A stretch of 64,000 nucleotides of DNA from NCBI GenBank assembly GCA_041446545.1, contig JBGOEJ010000001.1, forward strand, positions 1 through 64,000, written 5' to 3'. This stretch comes from Fervidibacter canadensis. GTDB taxonomy: Bacteria; Armatimonadota; Fervidibacteria; Fervidibacterales; Fervidibacteraceae. The notes below the pieces were generated by a model. It was not told where the DNA came from and searched no databases. It was given only the letters and a program-made list of their open reading frames with translations. Shown piece by piece: positions 26,139 through 35,041 of this stretch. A program made the translations under genes and the position numbers. Position 1 is the first letter of the stretch. The number at the start of each line of letters is the position of its first letter.

Positions 26139-26966
26139 ATGGTCAGCGTGGAAATCCTTGCCATTGGCAACGAGTTGCTTATCGGCGATGTGTTGGACAC
26201 CAACACTCACTGGCTTTGTCGGCGGTTGACGATGATGGGGGCTTTTGTTCGGCGCGCTGTGTTGGTCCGCGACGACGAAGACGCCATCGCCGCCGAGGTG
26301 CAAGGCGCTCTGGGACGGGGCACGCAGTTGCTCATCACTTCGGGTGGCTTGGGTCCGACGGATGATGACCGAACTTTGTCGGCGATTGCGAAAGCCCTCC
26401 GTCGCCCGTTGGAATTGAACGAACAAGCGTTGGCGATGGTGGCGCAACGCTACCGCGAGTTGCACGAACAAGGTCTCGTGGACACGCCCGAAGTCACCCC
26501 ATCCCGTCGCAAGATGGCGATGCTGCCTAAAGGGGCGACGCCGCTGTTCAATCCCGTCGGCACGGCGCCCGGCGTTTGGCTGACGGAAGGAGAAAGCGCC
26601 ATCGTTTGTCTGCCCGGCGTGCCGGCGGAATTGAAAGGCATTTTTGAACATTCACTGCCGCCTTATTTGGAGCGGGTTTTGGGCGAGGGCGCTTATGCCG
26701 AGCAAACTTTTGAGGTCACCTGCCGTGACGAGTCCGTTTTAGCGCCGCTCCTCAAAATTGTCGCCGACCGCCATCCCGAAGTTTACTTGAAGTCCAAAGC
26801 CCGTGTCTTTGGGACGGAAGTGCGCATCAACTTGCTGGTGGCGACGACGGCAGTGGACAAGGCGACGGCAGAAGCCCGATTGCGCACCGTCGTGGACGAT
26901 TTGATCATGGCATTGGAACCGCACGGCATCGTCTTAGTCCCTCAGCCAAGCGAAAAGGAGCGATAG
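26139..26966 (+). CDS. cinA: CinA-like molybdopterin-binding/nicotinamide-nucleotide recycling protein
   Basis: 275 residues. It has the N-terminal CinA domain (MVSVEILAIGNELLIGDVLDTN from the start, split as AIGNELLIGD and VLDTNTHWLCRRL; ITSGGLGPTDDD; FNPVGTAPGVWL; CLPGVPAELKGIF) but not the C-terminal nicotinamide-nucleotide amidase domain of full-length CinA. In this family the N-terminal domain is linked to ADP-ribose pyrophosphatase activity. The ATG at 26139 is right for the family. It overlaps no neighbour and is followed five bases later by a glycosyltransferase gene. Confidence 0.88.
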   Translation: MVSVEILAIGNELLIGDVLDTNTHWLCRRLTMMGAFVRRAVLVRDDEDAIAAEVQGALGRGTQLLITSGGLGPTDDDRTLSAIAKALRRPLELNEQALAMVAQRYRELHEQGLVDTPEVTPSRRKMAMLPKGATPLFNPVGTAPGVWLTEGESAIVCLPGVPAELKGIFEHSLPPYLERVLGEGAYAEQTFEVTCRDESVLAPLLKIVADRHPEVYLKSKARVFGTEVRINLLVATTAVDKATAEARLRTVVDDLIMALEPHGIVLVPQPSEKER

Positions 26967-26970
26967 CCAA

Positions 26971-28029
26971 ATGCCTCAAACCGTGCGCCAGACCCTTCAG
27001 GCATTGCAAGTCGGCGCCAACATGGTGCCCATTCGTATCGGCATGGATGGCTTACTCGTGCCCGATTTGCCCGTCATGACGCGTCGTGTCGTCGGTCAGT
27101 TTCTCTTCGCCCTGCACCATTTTGACCGCTTCAACGAGTATCTGCTCTACACGCCGCAAGGCGGGACGGCGAACATGGCGATAGATTGCGAGTTGCCCCA
27201 TTGGAAAGTCGTGGCGACGAAGGTGACCCATCGCCCTGCTTTCCTTCGGCGGTTGGTGCATCAATCGGCGTTCCGCTTCGTCGCCGACCGAGACGGGTTA
27301 GACCTTGTTCACGCCTTGACACCCATCTCGCCCTTCGCCGCTGCCAACGCATCGCTGGACGAAGCGCCGCCCGTCATCGTGACCGTGTGGGACGAACCTG
27401 CGCCAAGCCGCTGGCTGGAAGCCTCCTTTTGTCAAGCCCGTCGCATCGCTGTCGCTTCTCGTTGGCTGGCGCAACAAGTGCAGGGGCGTTATGGCGTGCC
27501 CGAAGAAAAAGTGCGGGTGATGCCTTTTGGTGTTGACCCGCTGTTTGTCGCTGAAGTGCCCGCAACTTTTGAGCCGACGAAAGTGCTCGTTTATGGCGAA
27601 GTGCCCGACTGGGTTCGGGAAGCCCTCAAGCAACTGGGCGCTAACTGGCGAAGGTTACCGTCGGAGGCGCCAACAACCGAAGCGAAAGACGCCTTGTCCA
27701 ACGCCAGCATCGTGATCGTCACCCAAAGCGATGCTCGTGGGAGTCAAGGGCTCAATGCGTTGGCAATGAAGCGATTTGTTATCGCCATCCCCCACCCGCC
27801 ATTGAAAGAGACTTTGAACGATGCAGCGATTTGGTTAGACGAAGAAACACCGATGACACTGAAGCGAACGATTGAGCGGTTATGCGATGAAGCATCGTTG
27901 CGAAGGCGGTTGATCTCGCGCTCTGAGGAACTTGTCGCCCGTCGTCAATGGACACAGGCGGTCAAAGCATGGGTCGGCTTGTATCGCCGCACCTTTGAAG
28001 AAGCCGTCGCCGAATTTGTCGGCTGGTAA
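26971..28029 (+). CDS. GT4-like glycosyltransferase
   Basis: 352 residues. It resembles the GT4/GT-B fold: GMDGLLVPDLPVMTRRV, DLVHALTPISPFAA, IAVASRWLAQQVQGRYGVP and EEKVRVMPFGVDPLFV, the last matching the VIYNGVD-like motif of sugar transferases. The C-terminal donor site is weak: the usual EG(F/L)GxxxxEAMA segment reads DARGSQGLNALAMKRFVIA. Activity and substrate are therefore uncertain. It lies five bases after cinA. Confidence 0.72.
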   Translation: MPQTVRQTLQALQVGANMVPIRIGMDGLLVPDLPVMTRRVVGQFLFALHHFDRFNEYLLYTPQGGTANMAIDCELPHWKVVATKVTHRPAFLRRLVHQSAFRFVADRDGLDLVHALTPISPFAAANASLDEAPPVIVTVWDEPAPSRWLEASFCQARRIAVASRWLAQQVQGRYGVPEEKVRVMPFGVDPLFVAEVPATFEPTKVLVYGEVPDWVREALKQLGANWRRLPSEAPTTEAKDALSNASIVIVTQSDARGSQGLNALAMKRFVIAIPHPPLKETLNDAAIWLDEETPMTLKRTIERLCDEASLRRRLISRSEELVARRQWTQAVKAWVGLYRRTFEEAVAEFVGW

Positions 28030-28031
28030 CT

Positions 28032-29999
28032 TCACTCAGCGATGCGGATGGTCACTATACGATCCAAACCGACGCGGTAGACCCAACCCTGTTCGCCCGC
28101 CATCAGCCACGCCGTTGGCAATCCGCTCAGCATTGCCACCTTGTGTAGTTGCACCCTGCTGCCTTGTTCCCGCACGGTGAAAACACCTAAGTGGCTCCGG
28201 TAGCAACCGATGAAAAGCCACTTGCCGTCGGTCCATACATGAGCATAGGTGATGAATTCTGGCATGCCCAAATCGGTAGCGATGTCCCATTGACCAACGA
28301 GGCGGGGATGGGCTGGATCAGCAATGTCTACAGCAACAATCAAGCCACTGGGACGGCGACCACTTGTCCGTTGCGCCCAGCCAAGGAACAGGTAGCGACC
28401 GAGGAAAGCCATCGTGATGACGCGGTGTCCGAAGGGTAAAGGTAATTGGGCGACCAAGCGTGGTCGCGTCCGTTGGCGGATGTCCACGATGGAAAGCAAC
28501 CCTTGTTGCCCTTGCGGTGTTTGTGCAGCGAAGTGGGCAACGAACAAGTAAAAGTCACGGTGGGCGATTTGGTAGCCATCGCAAGGTAACCTGACAGGCA
28601 ACCGTTGGGGGCGTGCCGGGTCATGCAAGTCAAATATGTCGCCACCGCTGGAGTAAAGGGTAGAGTCCACGACGACCAAACCATAAGCGCGGGCGACACC
28701 GTGAACGACGGAGGTCAACTGCGGGTGGGAGGGGTCTTGCAAATCCAAAGTAAACAAGGTGCTCATGCCAATGGGGCGGGATAAGTCGGCTTGGAAGTAG
28801 AGGTAGCGTTCGTCGGGGCTCGCCGCCATCGTGCCCCAAACGCGCAAGAAGTGGTGAAAGAAACCAAGCCGTTGCGGGCGCTGCGGGTCTGCCACATCCA
28901 CGAGGAAGACGCTGCCTGAAAGGTTTTGACCAACGGCGAGCAAATGGCGTTTAGGCAAAAAAGCGACTGCTGACAATTCACCACCTTGCCGATCCACCAT
29001 CACTTGCCGAAGGGCTTTGGGTTCGCGGACATTAAAGACGCGCAATCCAAAGGCGGTGTCGCTGGCGAATACATGCCCTTTGTGATACGCCAGCGTCGTG
29101 ATATCCGAAATGGCATTGGGGATGACAGTGAAACCCAGTAGGTTTTCAACACCCCAGCGACCTGGACGCTCGGTGTCAAAAACTGCAATGCCGCCAGCGA
29201 CCTTTGGGAACGGTCCCGCACCGAAGAGGTTGGGTAAGTCGGCACGGACACCGACAAAAAGTTTTCCGTCGCCCATCGCTACCGCCGACCCACGCACTTC
29301 AAAGGGCAATCCGTCCGCCACCAATTCGCCGACCAAGCGGGGTTTGGCGGGATCACTCACATCCCAGAGTTGGACAGGGTTTTTATCTCCTGAAACGAAA
29401 AGGCGTTTCCTGTCCAACAACATGGGCACGCCCGTCAGGATGGTGGCAAGGTGCTTCGGATTTTGGGGAACAGCGATATCGTAAATTTCCGTCGTGCCCT
29501 TATCGGTGCCGTAAAAAAGCGTTGTTTCAAAGGCGCAGGTTTGATAGGTGAAGTTGGGGTGAAGGCGAAAACGCTCGCGGCTGACGAACTTCAATGGCGG
29601 TCCTTCCCTTTCGCCCGCTAAGCGCGGTTTGGTAGGATCGCTCAGGTCAAAAAATCCCTCTCCGTTGCCGTGAACCGTCCAAAGCCATCGGTTCCCGACA
29701 AGGCGGCAGCGCATCGGCCAACCTGGCGCAGACAACCGACGCAGCAGATGAGGATGTTGCGGGTCACGGATGTCGTAGACGAGTAGAGGTGTTGCGCTCT
29801 CGTTCATGACCATGTAAAGGCAATCTCCATAGCGCACTAACCCTGAGGCGTTGCCGTTGGTGAAAAGGATTTCGCCTACCCATTGCAAGGTCGGACGCGC
29901 CCCTTGAGAGGCGGCGTGGCGACAACCGACAGCAAGTGATGCAGTGATTGCGCCCACAAAGAACGCCCCGACAAGTCTCCTTGCCAACCTTCTCAACAT
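28032..29999 (-). CDS. LVIVD-repeat beta-propeller lipoprotein
   Basis: 655 residues. A signal sequence ends in a lipobox (AITASLAVGCRHA). The rest is a series of repeats with the pattern VYDIRDPxxPxLL, FDLSDPTKPRLAG, WDVSDPAKPRLVGEL, VDVADPQRPQRLGFF and VDIADPAHPRLVGQW, the LVIVD repeat that builds a beta-propeller on the cell surface. Function unknown; such proteins are thought to bind other proteins or polysaccharides. The ATG at 29999 has AAAGGAG nine bases upstream. It is convergent with the glycosyltransferase gene, two bases apart. Confidence 0.82.
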   Translation of the reverse strand: MLRRLARRLVGAFFVGAITASLAVGCRHAASQGARPTLQWVGEILFTNGNASGLVRYGDCLYMVMNESATPLLVYDIRDPQHPHLLRRLSAPGWPMRCRLVGNRWLWTVHGNGEGFFDLSDPTKPRLAGEREGPPLKFVSRERFRLHPNFTYQTCAFETTLFYGTDKGTTEIYDIAVPQNPKHLATILTGVPMLLDRKRLFVSGDKNPVQLWDVSDPAKPRLVGELVADGLPFEVRGSAVAMGDGKLFVGVRADLPNLFGAGPFPKVAGGIAVFDTERPGRWGVENLLGFTVIPNAISDITTLAYHKGHVFASDTAFGLRVFNVREPKALRQVMVDRQGGELSAVAFLPKRHLLAVGQNLSGSVFLVDVADPQRPQRLGFFHHFLRVWGTMAASPDERYLYFQADLSRPIGMSTLFTLDLQDPSHPQLTSVVHGVARAYGLVVVDSTLYSSGGDIFDLHDPARPQRLPVRLPCDGYQIAHRDFYLFVAHFAAQTPQGQQGLLSIVDIRQRTRPRLVAQLPLPFGHRVITMAFLGRYLFLGWAQRTSGRRPSGLIVAVDIADPAHPRLVGQWDIATDLGMPEFITYAHVWTDGKWLFIGCYRSHLGVFTVREQGSRVQLHKVAMLSGLPTAWLMAGEQGWVYRVGLDRIVTIRIAE

Positions 30000-30124
30000 C
30001 TTGTTCACTCCTTTCATAGGTGCATCAAGACAGGATAACCGCCTATAGCGCTCTTGGAAACCCTTGCCCCAAACTTGGCGAGGAGGCAAAAGCCAACTTT
30101 TTCCGACGCAGGAGGTGAGCGAGC

Positions 30125-31117
30125 ATGGTGGCTTTCCCCATCGTTCGGATGCGCCGATTGCGCCGAACGGAAACCCTGCGCCGAATGGTGCGCGAGACGA
30201 CTTTGACCGTTCACGACCTCATCTATCCGATGTTCGTCGTGCCCGGCGAAAAACGACGGCAGGAAGTGGCATCCATGCCCGGCGTCTTTCGCGTCAGCGT
30301 GGACGAACTGGTGCGGGACGCTGAAGAGGTCGCCCGATTAGGCATCCCTGCCGTCTTGCTCTTTGGCATCCCCGAACGCAAGGACGAGTGGGGCAGCGAA
30401 GCCTACGACGAAAACGGCATCATCCAACGGGCTGTCCGAGCCCTTAAGCGGGCTGTGCCAGACCTTGTCGTCATCACCGATGTCTGCCTTTGCGAATACA
30501 CTTCCCACGGGCACTGCGGCGTCGTGCGGGAAACGCCCAATGGGTTTGAGGTAGACAACGATGCGACTTTAAAATTGCTGGCGAAGACGGCGGTTTCTCA
30601 AGCGGCGGCAGGCGCCGACATCGTGGCGCCATCCGACATGATGGACGGGCGCATCAAGGTCATCCGCGAGGCATTGGACGAAAACGGCTTCGCCCATGTG
30701 CTCATCCTCAGTTACGCCGCCAAAATGGCATCAGCGTTTTACGGTCCCTTCCGAGAGGCAGCCGAAAGCGCCCCCAAGTTCGGCGACCGACGCAGTTACC
30801 AGATGGACTTCGCTAACAAACGAGAAGCCCTGCGGGAAATTGCGTTGGACTTGGAAGAGGGCGCCGACATCGTAATGGTCAAGCCCGCCCTCGCTTACTT
30901 GGACATCATCGCTTTAGCCCGGGAGCGTTTTGAGGTGCCTATCGCCGCCTACAATGTCAGCGGCGAATATGCGATGGTGAAGGCGGCAGCGAAGATGGGT
31001 TGGCTGGACGAAGAGCGCATCGTCTGGGAAATCCTGACCGCCATCAAGCGAGCAGGCGCCGACCTGATCATCACCTACTTCGCCAAAGAAGTCGCCCAAC
31101 GGCTTAGGGCGCAGTGA
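30125..31117 (+). CDS. hemB: Delta-aminolevulinic acid dehydratase (porphobilinogen synthase)
   Basis: 330 residues. HemB condenses two 5-aminolevulinate molecules in haem synthesis. The zinc-binding cysteines are in DVCLCEYTSHGHCG (about 119-132), so this is the zinc-dependent form. Schiff-base lysines are in SYAAKMASAFYGPFR (about 200) and IVMVKPALAYLD (about 253). It begins RMRRLRRTETLRRMVRET as usual. GGAGGTGAGCGAGC precedes the ATG. It overlaps the 3' end of the minus-strand glycosyltransferase by 14 bp. Confidence 0.96.
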   Translation: MVAFPIVRMRRLRRTETLRRMVRETTLTVHDLIYPMFVVPGEKRRQEVASMPGVFRVSVDELVRDAEEVARLGIPAVLLFGIPERKDEWGSEAYDENGIIQRAVRALKRAVPDLVVITDVCLCEYTSHGHCGVVRETPNGFEVDNDATLKLLAKTAVSQAAAGADIVAPSDMMDGRIKVIREALDENGFAHVLILSYAAKMASAFYGPFREAAESAPKFGDRRSYQMDFANKREALREIALDLEEGADIVMVKPALAYLDIIALARERFEVPIAAYNVSGEYAMVKAAAKMGWLDEERIVWEILTAIKRAGADLIITYFAKEVAQRLRAQ

Positions 31118-32204
31118 GGGCGGACGCCAACCGCTCGTAAACGCTCAGGGTTGCTGTGACCAACTGGTCGGGGTTATGGTGCTCGCGGACGAACCGTTGG
31201 GCGTTTTCGCTAAGGCGATGGCGTAAAGGTTCATCGCCCCGTAAAAGGCGCAACGCCTCAGCAAGGGCAGCGGGATCATCGGATGGGACAAGCCAACCCG
31301 TAATGCCGTGCTGCACCACTTCGGGCACACCGCCGACGCTGGCAGCGATGACGGGCAACCCCGCCGCCATCGCTTCCAAGATGGCACACGAAAGCCCTTC
31401 CTTTCGGCTGGGATGGATGAAGACATCCGCCGCCCAAAGCACCCATCGCACTTCGTCTTGAAATCCCAGCCATCGCACCCATTCATCCACGCCCAACTCT
31501 ATCGCCCGCCGTCGCAATGCCCGTTCCTGTGGTCCTTCGCCTGCCAACAGCAAAATGGGGCGCTCTTCGGGCGGCAACTTTGCCGACGCGTCTATGGCGC
31601 AATCGTAGCCTTTGTCAGGGATGAGCCGCCCAACCGCCGCAGCGACGAAATCGGTGTCCCGCAAATGCCACCGCTGCCGAGCGAGGTTTTGGGCATCGGG
31701 AAAAGGCGTCCAAAGCGAAGCGTCAACGGCATCGCGAATGACCACAACTTTCCATCGGGCGCCGTCTTGCGCCCTCACCCTTTGAGCGGCGGCATCGGAG
31801 ATGGCGATGATGGCGTCAGCGACCTGTAGCACCAAGGGGGGCATCGGCGTTATCGTCCGCCAGTGGACGACCAACGGAATACGCAAGGCGCGGGCAAGGA
31901 CACATGCCCCCACTAAGCCCCGACGGCTGTGGAGGTGTAGCAAAGGTGGAGGGTTCAAGTGGCGCAGCCACTGCCCTAATCGCAGCCACGAAAGTGGGTT
32001 CATCTCATCCCGCCATGGAAGGCTTAAAACAGGCAACCCGCAGCGCTGCGCCCGTCGGGCAAGCGGCGTTTCCTTTGGGCAAACCAACCATGTCGGCACG
32101 GCTTTCCGCTGCAACCCTTCCGCCAACAATAAAACTTGTTGAGCGCCGCCTGTCCAATGGCGCCCCAATTCCAAATGCACGACCGTCCATCGCCATGAAC
32201 TCAT
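31104..32204 (-). CDS. GT4-family glycosyltransferase
   Basis: 366 residues, GT-B fold. Acceptor half: HLELGRHWTGGAQQVLLLAE, LLHLHSRRGLVGACVLARAL. Donor half: VAAAVGRLIPDKGYD, LLLAGEGPQERALRR, WLGFQDEVRWVLWAADVFIH and PSRKEGLSCAILEAMAAGLP, with the catalytic E(x7)E. The start at 32204 follows GGGAGGG; an ATG at 32228 overlapping the deacetylase stop as TGATG is an alternative. With the two genes upstream it forms a polysaccharide-assembly cluster. Confidence 0.88.
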   Translation of the reverse strand: MSSWRWTVVHLELGRHWTGGAQQVLLLAEGLQRKAVPTWLVCPKETPLARRAQRCGLPVLSLPWRDEMNPLSWLRLGQWLRHLNPPPLLHLHSRRGLVGACVLARALRIPLVVHWRTITPMPPLVLQVADAIIAISDAAAQRVRAQDGARWKVVVIRDAVDASLWTPFPDAQNLARQRWHLRDTDFVAAAVGRLIPDKGYDCAIDASAKLPPEERPILLLAGEGPQERALRRRAIELGVDEWVRWLGFQDEVRWVLWAADVFIHPSRKEGLSCAILEAMAAGLPVIAASVGGVPEVVQHGITGWLVPSDDPAALAEALRLLRGDEPLRHRLSENAQRFVREHHNPDQLVTATLSVYERLASALTAP

Positions 32205-32227
32205 CGCGTTCCCTCCCGGCGACGCCA

Positions 32228-32917
32228 TCAAAACCAAGGCAACTTGACAAAAAAAGCCACCAGCGGATGGCGATAGCCAACAGTCAAGCGGGGGATGGCA
32301 AAGGGATGAACGAAGCGGCGGATTTTGCGCTTGCGGGTCGTAACCGCCCAACGATACCCCGCTTCTGCCACCATTCCCATGACTTGCCTATTGAACTTGC
32401 CGAAAGGGTAGCAGAAACTGACGACAGGCGCTGAAAGCAAATCTTCCAGTTTTGCCTTACAGTCGGCAACTTCATAACGCAACTGCTGGTAAGGCAACTC
32501 GTGCAGCGGCACATGGGAGCAAGAGTGAGCACCAATTTCTACCCCCAGCGAATGCACCTCTCGGATTTGTCGGGCGTCCATCAACGGGGCGGCAGGCAAC
32601 CCGTTTGCCGTAAGCCATTCCGCCCGCTTGCCCAAAAGGTCGGGGCAAACGAAAACCGTTGCCGTCAACCCGTGCGCCATCAAAAGAGGCAAAGCGTGCT
32701 CGTAAAAGTTGCGGTAGCCATCGTCAAAGGTGAGGACGACAGTGCGTTGGTTCCCGTCCATGGGCGCCAACGCCCGCAAGGGCACGACCCGAAAAGGCAG
32801 TCGGCTTAGCCAACGCATCTGGCGGGCGAACTGGGCGACATGGCAGAAGTTGCTGGAAAGTTTGGGCGGCGGCGCAAAGGGACCGACTTGGTGATACATC
32901 AGCACACTCATTGCCAT
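32228..32917 (-). CDS. Polysaccharide deacetylase (NodB family)
   Basis: 229 residues. NodB-homology motifs are clear: TFDDGYRNFYEHA (catalytic and metal Asp), IGAHSCSHVPLHELP (metal His pair) and VSFCYPFGKFNRQV. These enzymes remove N- or O-acetyl groups from cell-surface glycans. It begins MAMSVLMYHQVG, typical of secreted-polysaccharide deacetylases acting with glycosyltransferases. It overlaps the 3' end of the upstream transferase by 10 bp. Confidence 0.9.
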   Translation of the reverse strand: MAMSVLMYHQVGPFAPPPKLSSNFCHVAQFARQMRWLSRLPFRVVPLRALAPMDGNQRTVVLTFDDGYRNFYEHALPLLMAHGLTATVFVCPDLLGKRAEWLTANGLPAAPLMDARQIREVHSLGVEIGAHSCSHVPLHELPYQQLRYEVADCKAKLEDLLSAPVVSFCYPFGKFNRQVMGMVAEAGYRWAVTTRKRKIRRFVHPFAIPRLTVGYRHPLVAFFVKLPWF

Positions 32918-33972
32918 GCCGCTATCACCTTTTCGTAAACGGCAGCGTGCTCGTCGGCGAAACGGTGCCATGGAAATTGCTCGGCGACGCGCTGGCGAGC
33001 GGCTTCGCCGAGGGTGCGTGCTTGGTCCCGATTTAACCGAAGGGTTTGCAGGGCATCATCCCAAGCATCCAAGTCATCCAAGTCATTCACAAGGATGCCA
33101 GTCGTTGGTGTGACGAGTTCAGGCAATCCGCCCACTTTGCTGGCGACGACGGGCAATCTCGCTGCCATCGCCTCCAGCACTGAAAGGCAAAAGGATTCGT
33201 AACGGGACGGGTGCACATAAGCGTCCAACCCCGCCAACAACAACGGCACATCCGCCCGAAAGCCGAGGCATTGCAGGGGCAAATTTTCGTCTCGGGCGAT
33301 CGCTTCCACTTGAGGGCGCAACGGTCCATCCCCGATGAGGACGAACCGCACCTTTTCTGAGCGCTGCTTAAAGCGGCGCGCCAAGGCGATGAGGGTTGGG
33401 ATGCCTTTATCGGCGACCAACCGACCGACGAAGCCGACTAACCATTCGCCTTCCCCTGCGGAGAGCAACTGACGAGCCAAAGCGCGCCGCTCTTGCGTGG
33501 GGGCGTAGTCATCGGGGTCAATGCCTGAGTAGATAACCTTCACCCTGTCTGCGGGGACACCTTGAGCGATGAGGGCTTGGCGGGAATGTTCGGAAACAGT
33601 CAAGAGAAGCGCCGCCCAGCGAAACCGTGAGGCAGGCTGGGGCACATGCACCGTCACTAACCAAGGCACTCTCGCTAACAGGGAGGCGATCAAGGCGTAA
33701 ACGCTCCCTCGTGCCCGATGCGCGTGCAAGAGGGGAATCCGATGGCGACGCACTATCGCCGCCAATTTCACCGCTGACACCACATCCCATGTGCCCCACA
33801 AAGCCACTTTGACGGGAACGATTTCGGGCGGACAAAGAGGAGCGAGCCGCCCCGACGGGTTGAAGGCAAAAAAGACCCGATGCCCCCGCCGAGCCAACGC
33901 TCGGCTGAGCCAGAGGGCGTAAATTTCCGAACCCGCTCCCCACCGCCCCGTCGCAATCTACAAGACCATCAT
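32908..33972 (-). CDS. GT4-family glycosyltransferase with an in-frame TAG near its start
   Basis: The GT-B domains are intact: LLHAHRARGSVYALIAS, VKVIYSGIDPDDYAP, VGFVGRLVADKG, VLIGDGPLRPQVEA, HPSRYESFCLSVLEAMAA. The canonical N-terminal loop (GRWGAGSEIYALWLSRAL) lies upstream of the first ordinary start codon (TTG 33897). Reading back from it gives ATG-ATG-GTC-TTG-TAG-ATT-GCG-ACG-GGG from 33972, with an amber codon at 33958-33960. Either the TAG is a nonsense mutation or sequence error, or translation starts at the ATT that follows it (33955-33957), or the N-terminus is lost. Coordinates given are those of the presumed ancestral gene. Confidence 0.75.
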
Positions 33973-34021
33973 CCCACAACACCCAAAAAGCATAGCGAAG
34001 GAAACGCCTTAGCAGTTTCCA

Positions 34022-34999
34022 TCACCCGAATACCTGCCGCGCTTGGCGCAAGAGCAAAAGGAAAAAAGGGACGCCGAGGAGCGCTGTGAAGATGCCGACA
34101 GGTAACTCCGCTGGACGAATGAGAAGGCGCGCTAAGGTGTCGCACCAAAGCAGCAACAAAGCACCGAAAAGGGAGGCAGCGGGAATGAGGGTGCGATGAT
34201 GCGGTCCCAAAAGCAAGCGGGCAAGGTGAGGAGCAATCAACCCGACGAACCCAATGATGCCTGCCGCCGAAACGGCAGCGGCACAACTGAGTGCCGCCGC
34301 TGCAATCAGCCAACCCTTTACCCTCTCCACTTCCACGCCCGCATAGTGTGCCCACTCCTCTCCCATCAGCAAGGCATTCAACGCACGGGCGTGATAGAGC
34401 GGGATGAGGACACCAATGAGCGCATAAGGGAACACCATGCTCACTTCCCGCCAAGTCGCCATCGGAAACCCACCCATCAGCCAAAAGTAAACGGCACCAA
34501 CCATCAACCGATGGGCGTTCAGGTAGAGCAACAGCGTCAACAGAGCGGAAAGCAAGGCGTTGACGGCGACACCCGCCAGCAAGAGCGAGTCCATCCGCAC
34601 GACGCCATCTATCCGCCCCAACCGAGTCACCAACCACGCCGTCGCCATTGCCGCAAAGAAAGCGAGCAAGGGAATGAACGGCGAAGGGACGCTCACCAGC
34701 AACCCGACCGTTGCGCCCAGCGCCCCGCCTGCGGCGATGCCCAAAAGGAAGGGATCGGCGAGGGGGTTGCGAAAAAGCCCTTGCAGGCAAGCGCCCGAAC
34801 TGGCTAACGACATCCCGACAAGGATGGCAAGTAAAATGCGAGGGGCGCGAAATTGCCAAACTTGCTCCGCCGTCAAAGACGCCACTCCGACCGCCATCGC
34901 CAGCAACGCACTGATGACCAACAAAACCCCGACACCCAGCAACACCCACCATCGGCGCCGGCGCAGGGTGGGAAGGGACGAAGAAAGCATCGTTGGCAT
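34022..34999 (-). CDS. FecCD/BtuC-type ABC transporter permease
   Basis: 325 residues with about nine to ten hydrophobic segments. It matches the permeases for iron-siderophore, haem or cobalamin import: APRILLAILVGMSLASSGAC, LQGLFRNPLADPFLLGIAAG, GIIGFVGLIAPHLARLLLG and the ELPVGIFTALLGVPFFLLLL ending. No ATPase or substrate-binding protein gene adjoins it. A start at 34990 is also possible. It follows the unknown gene at 35042 on the same strand with a 42-bp gap. Confidence 0.92.
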   Translation of the reverse strand: MPTMLSSSLPTLRRRRWWVLLGVGVLLVISALLAMAVGVASLTAEQVWQFRAPRILLAILVGMSLASSGACLQGLFRNPLADPFLLGIAAGGALGATVGLLVSVPSPFIPLLAFFAAMATAWLVTRLGRIDGVVRMDSLLLAGVAVNALLSALLTLLLYLNAHRLMVGAVYFWLMGGFPMATWREVSMVFPYALIGVLIPLYHARALNALLMGEEWAHYAGVEVERVKGWLIAAAALSCAAAVSAAGIIGFVGLIAPHLARLLLGPHHRTLIPAASLFGALLLLWCDTLARLLIRPAELPVGIFTALLGVPFFLLLLRQARQVFG

Positions 35000-35041
35000 C
35001 CATCCATCTGCCTCCAAAGGTGCAGGCATTGAAAGGGCGTG

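Noticed and set aside
24972..26651. 559-residue version of PurM
   Set aside because: The extra 205 N-terminal residues are antisense to cinA; the true start is at 26036, giving the family length.
33958..33960. TAG read as pyrrolysine
   Set aside because: It is at codon 5 of a glycosyltransferase, no pyl genes are seen and no family precedent exists; mutation, error or ATT initiation is simpler.
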